Shown here piece after piece: positions 1-7,238 of a DNA stretch of 18,360 nt. Source of the stretch: an uncultured bacterium. GTDB taxonomy: Bacteria > Verrucomicrobiota > Kiritimatiellia > RFP12 > UBA1067. The notes below the pieces were generated by a model. It ran no database searches, was not told the DNA's origin, and saw only the letters and a program-made list of their open reading frames with translations. The stretch spans positions 1-18,360 of the forward strand of contig CACZAK010000101.1 in the NCBI GenBank assembly GCA_902779075.1, read 5' to 3'. Position 1 is the first letter of the stretch; each line of letters starts with the position of its first letter. The translations under genes were made by a program, and so were the position numbers.

Positions 1-1
1 G

Positions 2-214
2 CTGAGCGGCGTGCTCGCGAAGTTCGCGTCGATCGGCGTGAACCTCTCGAAGCTCGAGTCGCGTCCCGTGCCGGGCAGCGACTTCGAGTTCCGCTTCACG
101 CTAGACATCGAGGCCTCGCCGCGCGACCCGCGCGTGGTGAAGCTCCTGGACGGCCTCGCCTCCGATCCCGAAATCGAGCATTTCACCTACCTCGGCGCGT
201 ACGACGAAAAGTGA
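2..214 (+). CDS. pheA: Prephenate dehydratase (P-protein), C-terminal ACT domain, partial
   Basis: The frame is open from base 2 to the TGA at 212-214, so this is the last ~70 codons of a gene entering from the left. The residues KLESRPVPGSDFEFRF match the ESRP phenylalanine-binding signature of the ACT regulatory domain that ends prephenate dehydratases and bifunctional chorismate mutase/prephenate dehydratases. That enzyme converts prephenate to phenylpyruvate in phenylalanine synthesis and is feedback-inhibited by phenylalanine bound at the ACT domain. The catalytic domain lies outside the window, so I cannot tell whether a chorismate mutase domain is fused. The stop is 7 bp before the aroC start on the same strand, which suggests one operon for aromatic amino acid synthesis. 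The GTG at position 11 is internal, not a start. Confidence 0.85.
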   Translation: MSGVLAKFASIGVNLSKLESRPVPGSDFEFRFTLDIEASPRDPRVVKLLDGLASDPEIEHFTYLGAYDEK

Positions 215-221
215 GGGCGCA

Positions 222-1217
222 ATGAGCAGCAGCTACGGCGAGAACATCCGCATCACGATCTTCGGTCAGTCCCACGCGCCGGCCATCGGCGTGACGATCG
301 AGGGCCTGCCCGCAGGCTTTTCGGTCGACCGCGCGGCCCTGCAGGCGTTCCTCGACCGGCGTGCTCCGGGACGCGACGAGACGTCCACCGCGCGCCGCGA
401 GGCCGACGAGCCTGAGTTCCTCTCCGGCCTCGTGGGCGACGTAACGTGCGGCGCGCCGCTTACAGCCATCATCCACAACACGAACACTCGCTCGCAGGAC
501 TACGAGGCGTTGCGCGCCGTACCGCGTCCCGGCCATGCCGACTGGCCCGCGCAGGTGCGCTTCGGCGGCTTTCAGGACGTGGCGGGCGGCGGACACTTCT
601 CGGGACGCCTCACGGCACCCCTCTGCATTGCGGGCGGCATCGTGCTGCAGATCCTCGCGCAGAAGGGCGTAACCGTTCAAGCCCGCACCGAACGCATCGG
701 CGGCGAGACCGACCCCGACCGTCAGCGCGAGGCGATTCTCGCGGCCAAAGCAGCGGGCGACTCCGTGGGCGGCGTGATCGCCTGCGAGGTGCGTGGCATG
801 CCCGTGGGCGTGGGCGACCCGATGTTCGGCGGTCTTGAGAACCGCATCGCGCAGGCCGTTTTCGGCATTCCCGGCGTGAAAGGAATCGAGTTCGGCGACG
901 GTTTTGCCGCCAGCGAACGGCGCGGGAGCGAGAACAACGATCCCTACCGCATGGAGGACGGGAAGGTGAAGCCCGTCACGAACCACGCGGGCGGAATCCT
1001 CGGCGGACTCTCCACGGGCGAGCCTATCACGTTCCGCGTGGCCGTTAAGCCCACGTCGTCGATCGCCATCGAGCAGGATTCGGTGAATCTCCAGACCGGC
1101 GAGAACGCGCGTCTGCGCGTGCAGGGTCGCCACGATCCCTGTATCGTGCCCCGCGCCGTCCCGTGCGTGGAGGCCGCCGCCGCCCTTGCGGTCTACGACG
1201 CCCTCCTCGCACGCTAA
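222..1217 (+). CDS. aroC: Chorismate synthase
   Basis: This 331-residue protein should make chorismate from 5-enolpyruvylshikimate-3-phosphate with reduced FMN, the last shikimate-pathway step. The N-terminus (SYGENIRITIFGQSHAPAIG) carries the first family signature, although the usual SHG reads SHA. The middle has GGGHFSGRLTA, the second signature, then GFAASERRGSENND, close to the usual GSEHND. The C-terminal signature is GRHDPCIVPRAVPCVEAAAA. The length is slightly shorter than the common 350-390. The ATG at 222 is preceded by GAGGG overlapping the pheA stop, a good ribosome binding site, so translation is probably coupled. A partial, decayed second copy lies at 2961-3429. The TAA is 12 bp from the stop of the convergent downstream gene, with no obvious terminator between. 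Confidence 0.96.
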   Translation: MSSSYGENIRITIFGQSHAPAIGVTIEGLPAGFSVDRAALQAFLDRRAPGRDETSTARREADEPEFLSGLVGDVTCGAPLTAIIHNTNTRSQDYEALRAVPRPGHADWPAQVRFGGFQDVAGGGHFSGRLTAPLCIAGGIVLQILAQKGVTVQARTERIGGETDPDRQREAILAAKAAGDSVGGVIACEVRGMPVGVGDPMFGGLENRIAQAVFGIPGVKGIEFGDGFAASERRGSENNDPYRMEDGKVKPVTNHAGGILGGLSTGEPITFRVAVKPTSSIAIEQDSVNLQTGENARLRVQGRHDPCIVPRAVPCVEAAAALAVYDALLAR

Positions 1218-1220
1218 CCG
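1139..1220 (+). repeat. Direct repeat, left copy: 3' end of aroC
   Basis: The last ~80 bp of aroC, including the stop codon and three bases beyond it, recur at 3351-3429. By eye the copies differ by one substitution and one 3-bp gap. The two copies bracket the tetratricopeptide gene and the more divergent part of the aroC remnant. Confidence 0.85.
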
Positions 1221-1229
1221 GCAGAGTCC

Positions 1230-2858
1230 TTACTTTGCACGGGCCTTTTCGATTTGATCAATCGTGTCCTTGACGTCCGGCGAATCAGGCATCACTGAAA
1301 GAGCGTGACGGGCATACCGCATTGCCTCATCATATCTGCCCGTTTTCAGGTAAATCATGGCAAGGTTATTCAAGAATGCCACTTGTTTAGGCTTTCGCTT
1401 CCTACACCGCAAAAGATACTTCTCCGCTTCTTCCCACCTCTCATGTTGATAGTGCCACATGCCCATGGCAAAATTCGCGTCTGGATCATCAGGGTCAGCT
1501 GCGAGTACCGTTTTTGCATGTTCCTTTGCCTTTTCAAAATCCGCTCTGCGCAATGCCGCCTGCAATCGTTCCCGTGGCGTCATCTTACTTTCCGCCTTCG
1601 TCCTCGCAGCATCCATATCGGACAATATCCTTTTTAACGCGGAATTACATTCGTCCAAGCTATCCGCCATCGCAACAGACCGCCTTGCCTGCTCTGTCAA
1701 CCCCTGACATTGTTCTTGCTGCGCCTTTCTACGGGCTATCCTTGCGATGCGCCATTGAACACACAGAACCTTTTCCTTCATTTCTTCGTCCTTGAAAGAA
1801 TCTACGACGTTCGCTTTCTGGAGGTCAAGAATCCGTTCCGCCATCTCTTCCGCAGCCTTAATGCCTTTCAGCCGCACCGAATCCGACATCCCCACATGCC
1901 TGTAAAGGACTCCTGAAAATCCCAGCAAGGAAACAGATATTCCTTTCCGTATAAAAATTTCAAATCCCATTTGCGCAACCGCTGAACCATTCGTCATCTT
2001 CTCTATATAAGCTTCTTTGGACATTGGAGCCATCATTGAACAAATTTCAAGGTTCTTCCGTCGCCGCCTGCTCTCGTCTCGAATCTCTTCGTCAAGGGTA
2101 CCATTAGTGAAAATCGTCTCAGCATCCTCCGCCTCGGTTACAGTCTCCCTGACAAAATCCGCAACAATACCGTACATCTTGATAAAGTTCGAACAATCCT
2201 TTTCAAGCTGCCGCCTGTCTTCCGGCGTCGCCACGAGAAATCCTACTAGGTAACGCGCAATCCGTGCATCAGGAACATTGCCAGACTTCAAAACCTTTCT
2301 TATCCTCTTACATTCGGACTTCTGGGATTTCACATCTCCAACATAAGCATCGTATTTCTTAACCAACGAGCGAAATGCTTTGCCGTGGAACACGAACTTC
2401 GCCAATTCGGACTTTGCTACGTCTCCAGGAATGCCAACTGAAGTAAGTACCTCATAAAATCCTGAATACCTTGCTGCTCTTTCTTCCGAATTGCGAAACG
2501 ACTCTATCTGTTCTGCCGTAATTGCAAACTCCTTCTGCCGTTCTAACATGTACTTGCACAAGTCCAATACTACCTTCTCGTTCACCTTGTATTTGGAAGC
2601 AGAAGCGTTTTTTCCAGCTAAATCGCGTATAACTGCGGCACATCGTTTCGGATCAATCCATTTCCAATCGTCCCTGACAGTAGGTTTATCGTCGTCACTA
2701 CATCCTGTCATGGCAAACATGGCCGCAAATATGGCTATCGCTCTTACGATTCCGTTCATGGTAGTACACTTCTTCAGCCCTTCCACACCTTTCGCCACCG
2801 TTTCACCCGCCAAAGCAAACACAACTTGCGCCTTCTTTTGAGATTCGGCTCTATTCAT
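1230..2858 (-). CDS. Exported tetratricopeptide-repeat protein, probable lipoprotein
   Basis: Function is unknown. The last ~115 residues form about three TPR units (for example ALRRADFEKAKEHAKTVLAA and AMIYLKTGRYDEAMRYARHA), a protein-protein interaction fold. The preceding ~390 residues are charged and helical, with no family I recognise. The sequence MNGIVRAIAIFAAMFAMTGC from position 2759 is a textbook lipoprotein signal ending in a lipobox cysteine, which favours that ATG. However, the ATG at 2858 has the better ribosome binding site (GGGAG, 6-bp spacing). I chose 2858, which puts 33 extra residues before the signal; 2759 is the alternative, and 2924 looks unsupported. The gene is more AT-rich than aroC, is convergent with aroC, and lies between aroC and its remnant, which suggests insertion. 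Confidence 0.75.
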   Translation of the reverse strand: MNRAESQKKAQVVFALAGETVAKGVEGLKKCTTMNGIVRAIAIFAAMFAMTGCSDDDKPTVRDDWKWIDPKRCAAVIRDLAGKNASASKYKVNEKVVLDLCKYMLERQKEFAITAEQIESFRNSEERAARYSGFYEVLTSVGIPGDVAKSELAKFVFHGKAFRSLVKKYDAYVGDVKSQKSECKRIRKVLKSGNVPDARIARYLVGFLVATPEDRRQLEKDCSNFIKMYGIVADFVRETVTEAEDAETIFTNGTLDEEIRDESRRRRKNLEICSMMAPMSKEAYIEKMTNGSAVAQMGFEIFIRKGISVSLLGFSGVLYRHVGMSDSVRLKGIKAAEEMAERILDLQKANVVDSFKDEEMKEKVLCVQWRIARIARRKAQQEQCQGLTEQARRSVAMADSLDECNSALKRILSDMDAARTKAESKMTPRERLQAALRRADFEKAKEHAKTVLAADPDDPDANFAMGMWHYQHERWEEAEKYLLRCRKRKPKQVAFLNNLAMIYLKTGRYDEAMRYARHALSVMPDSPDVKDTIDQIEKARAK

Positions 2859-2960
2859 GACTCGCTCCCAACTTCTCTCTGTAATGTCTTTACGCATCAC
2901 ATGGCATAGGATTCCACCATGCACGTTTCTGACATCTAATCATCCAGAAGCCGTTCATAC

Positions 2961-3429
2961 GAGCCGGAGTTCCTCTCTGGACTCGTTGGCGACGTTACGT
3001 GCGGCGCGCCGTTCACGGCGATCATCCGCAACGCGAACACGCGCTCGCAGGACTACGACGCGCTGCGCGCGGTGCCGCGTCCCGGCCACGCCGACTGGCC
3101 CGCGCAGGTGCGCTTCGGCGGCTTCCAGGACGTGGCCGGCGGCGGACTTGAGAATCGCATCGCGCAGGCCGTGTTCGGCATTCCCGGCGTGAAGGGAATC
3201 GAGTTCGGGGACGGCTTTGCCGCGAGCGAGCCGATTACATTCCGCGTGGCGGTGAAGCCCACGTCGTCAATCGCGATCGAACAGGATTCCGTAAACCTCC
3301 AGACGGGCGAAAACGCGCGCCTGCGCGTCCAGGGCCGCCACGATCCCTGTCTGTATCGTGCCCCGCGCCGTCCCGTGCGTGGAGGCCGCCGACCTTGCGG
3401 TCTACGACGCCCTCCTCGCACGCTAACCG
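2961..3429 (+). pseudogene. Decayed partial second copy of aroC (chorismate synthase)
   Basis: This aligns with aroC in four blocks: 2961-3146 with 408-593, 3147-3229 with 834-916, 3230-3350 with 1022-1142, and 3351-3429 with 1139-1220. The first 62 codons are absent. Deletions of 240 bp and 105 bp are both in frame and both sit at short matches (CGGCGG and GCGA). A tandem CTGT at 3347-3354 then shifts the frame. No usable start precedes the conserved part, since a TAA lies in frame at 2937-2939. The FMN-binding and second-signature region is lost, so it cannot be an active synthase. In the first three blocks about 40 codons differ and only four change the amino acid (L/F, H/R, T/A, E/D), so the copy was under selection for most of its history. 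Confidence 0.9.
3351..3429 (+). repeat. Direct repeat, right copy: 3' end of aroC
   Basis: Nearly identical to 1139-1220, unlike the preceding part of the remnant, which differs from aroC at about 10-13% of bases. The join is marked by the duplicated CTGT. Confidence 0.85.
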
Positions 3430-3434
3430 AAGCG

Positions 3435-4481
3435 CTACTCAACCTTGACGGGCACGTTGCCGTCCTTCACTGACGCCGTGCCGTAGCCGACGCCGTTCAC
3501 GAGCACGCCCGTGACCTTCACGGTCGTCCCTTTCGGCTTACCGCCCACGTCCGAGTACGCCTTGAACGAACCCTTAAATGAGCCGTCCTTCGCCTTGTAG
3601 GTTAGTCTCAGCGCGGAGGGGTTCTCGCCCAGCTTCGACGCATCAACGGCACCATTCTTCGCCAGCTGTACCTTACCCGCCTTCGGCAGCGTCCACTTAG
3701 CGCCACCCGCCACTGCCAGACCATCCGGCAAGTACGTCTCGTACTTCGCGTCGCCCAGCGCCGTGTCCAGACGGAACGCCGCACCTCCCTTCAGCGTCCC
3801 CGGCTTGCCCACTTTCACGTCCGCACCCAGCCCGACCACCACGGGAGCGGCCGCGCTTGTCGCGGCCAACGGCAGCCACACGATGAACGCAAGATGCGCC
3901 TTCTTCGTCTCCAGCACCGGAATGCAGCACCACTCCTCGCCGACGATCAGCTGGCCCTTCGCCGACACCTTCGTGCCATCCGCAAGCGTCCCCGACACCT
4001 TCGCCTTGCCCTTCGCGGCGATGGATACGGAGAGGCCGTTCCAGCCCTGTGCACCTTCCCACGCCACGTTCACCACGCCCTGCCACTTGCCGAGCACAGC
4101 CGACGCAATGGCCTTGTCCGCCGTGTCCTTCGACGTGAACACGTTCAGCGCACCCTCGATGGCGTAGTTACCGTACGTCCCGGACATGCCCTTCGAGCCA
4201 AGCGTCACCTCGCAGGCGTCTCCGCCTGCGAGCGAGACCGTGGTCGGGCCGTCGCCATCAATCTTCACCTTGCCCTTCTCAACGGCCTTCAGCGATTTCT
4301 TCTTGCCGTCAAGGCCGATTACCGTCGCCTTCACGGCGGCGAGGCCGTCCTTGCCAGGCTTACCAACCTTCACCTGTATCGTGCCCTTCACGTTCCCGTT
4401 GGCGTCGCACAGGTAGCCGTCGTATGTCGTGGCGGCCGTACCGGACACCGCGCCGGCGACACCGCCGTAAAGGAAATGACG
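3435..4481 (-). other. C-terminal module shared with the 16320 gene
   Basis: It contains GLDGKKKSLKAVEKGKVKID and KDGSFKGSFKAYSDV, followed by TVKVTGVLVNGVGYGTASV. The other surface protein has GLDGKRRAVKAGKVMNIDGV, KKGTFKGSFKVYELQ and TVKVSGVVVDGVGTGMATC in the same order. I know no named family for it. A role as a surface-sorting or anchoring domain is inference from its terminal position on two otherwise unrelated exported proteins. Confidence 0.8.
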
Positions 4482-7238
4482 TACGGATGGATCCGGTTTA
4501 GGGACATCTCCACCCCCGTCAGAGCCACCACCAGATCCTGAACCACCGGCATCGGAACCACTGCCACCACCGGCATCAGAGCCACCACCACCGGCATCGG
4601 TACCACCGCCACCGCCGGCACCGGAAACGCCACCACCTTCGGCAGACCAATGCGCGTAGAAAGTAATGTGCGACGTAACCTTAGTGGAAGCGGTCACCTG
4701 TGTGCCACCATCCGCTGCCGTGAACCAACCCTCGAATGCGTGTCCGTTCCATGTAGGTATCGGCAATTCACCAATGACCGCCTCGCTCGCCACAGTGCGC
4801 GTAGTAGGCGAGACCGTACCTCCATTAGCATTGAAAGTCACTGTATACACTTGCTGCGTCGGGGGCGGAACTACAATACCGCCCTTCTTCCAACGAGCAT
4901 GATACATCACATTAGTCGTCACGATTGTTGAATCATATACTTGCGTACCTCCTTCCAATTCCGTGTACCATCCAAGGAATTCATCGTCCTCCAATGTCGG
5001 AACCGGCAAAGTCCCGACCTTCTCGCCGCCTATCACTTCGCGGGCGGATTCAGAAATCGTACCACCGTTTGGATTGAAGAATACCCAAAACCTTTCGGGT
5101 GGCGGAATCTCAGACGGTGGCGTGTAATCTTCAAATTGCGCCATGAACTCTTCAGCGTCAATGTCTGTTTTCCCATCAAACGCAAATGCCTGGGCACGGT
5201 ACTTCTTGCGCAATGAATAGAAATACAACCGCGAATCCACGCATTCCCCATCCTTGAACAATACGAGGTTGCCAATTGTATAAGGCCCGTCAACGCCAGA
5301 TTGGAGAATCTCGTTTGCGGCAAAAACCACACTCACGCGATTTGTTCCTTGTGTGCAGTTCGTAGTCATATTGACAGAAGCGACTGGTACTCCATTTGTG
5401 TTTACGAGTGTCGCCACAAGCCCATATTCTCCCGCTGTATTGACCTCCATGTTCACGGAAACCACAATTCCATTTGTCGTGACCGTCTCATCCACGACAT
5501 CTAGCAGATATACCTCATTTCGTGCAAAGTTCTCCCGACGCAAATCAATTTCATTATCCGCAAATTCGTTCAATATGTCTAGTTCCGAAAAATCAACCCC
5601 ATTGAACTCCGTTAGCTCTATTCTATCGAGCTTAAATGGGCCTAACTTGCCCCCCTCATATATATCCCTACCTAGGAACCGTAATGTAGGTGACACTTCC
5701 CCATTAGAAACCTTTGCATTCGCATAAGCAACAATATCACCATTATCATCAGTCATTACACCTGTCAGATGCAATTCATGTAAACCTCCAACCATCATGT
5801 CAACCTTATAGCTTATAGCAGCAACCAACCCAGTCTTTTCATCATGTTCGACTTCTTTCGACATTCCATGTATGGTAATAGATGGCCGAGAAACGTCTTT
5901 CGCAAGTTTCACCGGTTGGGGCTGAACTTGCCTCGCTTGGGATGACATTTTTTGCGCCTTTGCCTGTATTGTATTGCTCTGCCTTTTTTCTGGTGGGTTC
6001 CATCCTTCTGGCCAATCATTTCGCGTAGGAAGCGCCTTTGCAAGATTATTTCGTGCCTGTATGACTCCATTTGTTAAGTACGATTGCTCACCGGGAAACG
6101 CCCAATCGTTCGTAAGAACCGCCCTAGATCTCCATTCTTTAGTAACGGGGTCTTTTGTCGCTATATTTGCCGCCATCATTGCCAAAAACTCATCGTCACC
6201 ATAAGCTTCGTACTGCGGATTTTTGAGAGTGCCGAGATTGTAGGTATCAGTTTTACCAACTTCTAATGAAAACGCATTTAAGCTCCGTTCGCTAATATCC
6301 ATCAGAAAATCACATCTACATAGATATTTCGTCTTAGTCTGCCCGTTAATATCTGCAACAGAATAGGGCACCATACGGTCATATTCCAAATCTAAATCAC
6401 TGTCTATATCAAAAGTCTTAAGGCCAAGTAATTCGTCATACCATGCTCCACTTTTATGTAATTTCTCATATTTTTGATGTGTATCCCTGTGTTGCATCTC
6501 ATGGGCAAGTACCTCCTCAACTGTATATATACCGTAGATATGCGGGCCACTGAAATTAAAAGGATATGCACCTGTTTCTGGATTCTTTGTGCCGCAAGAC
6601 ACAACATGATCATAATGTTCTTCAGCCGTTGGAGATGGGATACGTGATGACAAATGGACTTTCCCGTCTCCCTTAAAATCAAGGAAAAAATTAGCTATTG
6701 GCCCAATAATGGTTCTGCCACTTTCTTTCACATTCGCTCGCGCTACAAGTTTTGCATCAAAATCCGTGTCTGAAAGCCAAGCACCATAACCCTCCACACT
6801 TGAATCGAGTTTTATCAACCCTATTCCGTCTAATTCTTTCAAACTCGGACAAGCACCATCCTCCTTCCAATATGAAAACCAGTTTGGGACTGGATTTCCT
6901 TTTTTGTCCTTACCATCATGCCCATACTTATCGAAGAACACCCAGCCTGTCTCGTTTGTGACGAGCAAAAGGGACAAGAAACCCTCTTTTTCACAAACCA
7001 TTTCCCACCTTGCTGGGCCAGTCGTAGTACTTTTCCCCATCAAGTGCCTATCGCCTCTGTCGTCACAGTCTGCCGCGCCAACCATCTCAATGGGGCTGTA
7101 ACGCTTTATCTCAAATATAGGGCGGCCGTCATCATCTTCCTCAAAATCACACCATCCATTTTCAGGAGACCACCAACTACTACTGATCAACTCGATTTCC
7201 TCCACTCTTCGCGCATGCCATTTTTCCGTATATTCCAA
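3435..7238 (-). CDS. Large exported surface protein, 3' part of a split gene: HEMQH domain, InlB B-repeats, shared C-terminal module
   Basis: This open frame of 1267 codons starts only with TTG (7238), has no clear ribosome binding site, and overlaps the upstream frame by 52 bp. I read it as the continuation of 7187-8551 after a frameshift. In order (numbering from 7238): an unrecognised N-terminal region; VLAHEMQHRDTH at ~244-254, an HExxH zinc-peptidase motif, with YEAYGDDEFLAMMAA at ~343-357 as a possible third-ligand helix; an unrecognised beta-rich region; two InlB/Listeria-Bacteroides B-repeats at ~717-784 and ~797-864, each with F-N-x-N-G-G-T and F-x-G-W; a Gly/Ser/Asp-rich linker at ~868-910; and a ~350-residue C-terminal module homologous to the end of the 16320 gene. 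The protein is probably cell-surface or secreted. DNA for the module is GC-rich, while the passenger is AT-rich. Whether the peptidase is active is unproven. Confidence 0.8.
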   Translation of the reverse strand: MEYTEKWHARRVEEIELISSSWWSPENGWCDFEEDDDGRPIFEIKRYSPIEMVGAADCDDRGDRHLMGKSTTTGPARWEMVCEKEGFLSLLLVTNETGWVFFDKYGHDGKDKKGNPVPNWFSYWKEDGACPSLKELDGIGLIKLDSSVEGYGAWLSDTDFDAKLVARANVKESGRTIIGPIANFFLDFKGDGKVHLSSRIPSPTAEEHYDHVVSCGTKNPETGAYPFNFSGPHIYGIYTVEEVLAHEMQHRDTHQKYEKLHKSGAWYDELLGLKTFDIDSDLDLEYDRMVPYSVADINGQTKTKYLCRCDFLMDISERSLNAFSLEVGKTDTYNLGTLKNPQYEAYGDDEFLAMMAANIATKDPVTKEWRSRAVLTNDWAFPGEQSYLTNGVIQARNNLAKALPTRNDWPEGWNPPEKRQSNTIQAKAQKMSSQARQVQPQPVKLAKDVSRPSITIHGMSKEVEHDEKTGLVAAISYKVDMMVGGLHELHLTGVMTDDNGDIVAYANAKVSNGEVSPTLRFLGRDIYEGGKLGPFKLDRIELTEFNGVDFSELDILNEFADNEIDLRRENFARNEVYLLDVVDETVTTNGIVVSVNMEVNTAGEYGLVATLVNTNGVPVASVNMTTNCTQGTNRVSVVFAANEILQSGVDGPYTIGNLVLFKDGECVDSRLYFYSLRKKYRAQAFAFDGKTDIDAEEFMAQFEDYTPPSEIPPPERFWVFFNPNGGTISESAREVIGGEKVGTLPVPTLEDDEFLGWYTELEGGTQVYDSTIVTTNVMYHARWKKGGIVVPPPTQQVYTVTFNANGGTVSPTTRTVASEAVIGELPIPTWNGHAFEGWFTAADGGTQVTASTKVTSHITFYAHWSAEGGGVSGAGGGGGTDAGGGGSDAGGGSGSDAGGSGSGGGSDGGGDVPKPDPSVRHFLYGGVAGAVSGTAATTYDGYLCDANGNVKGTIQVKVGKPGKDGLAAVKATVIGLDGKKKSLKAVEKGKVKIDGDGPTTVSLAGGDACEVTLGSKGMSGTYGNYAIEGALNVFTSKDTADKAIASAVLGKWQGVVNVAWEGAQGWNGLSVSIAAKGKAKVSGTLADGTKVSAKGQLIVGEEWCCIPVLETKKAHLAFIVWLPLAATSAAAPVVVGLGADVKVGKPGTLKGGAAFRLDTALGDAKYETYLPDGLAVAGGAKWTLPKAGKVQLAKNGAVDASKLGENPSALRLTYKAKDGSFKGSFKAYSDVGGKPKGTTVKVTGVLVNGVGYGTASVKDGNVPVKVE
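4509..4637 (-). repeat. Gly/Ser/Asp-rich linker-coding repeat
   Basis: About 43 codons of irregular GGG, GSDAGG and GSG units (for example DAGGGGSDAGGGSGSDAGG) separate the second InlB B-repeat from the C-terminal module. It probably encodes a flexible hinge. The DNA is an imperfect GGT/GGC-rich repeat (CCACCACCGGCATC-like on the plus strand) that could slip. Confidence 0.85.
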
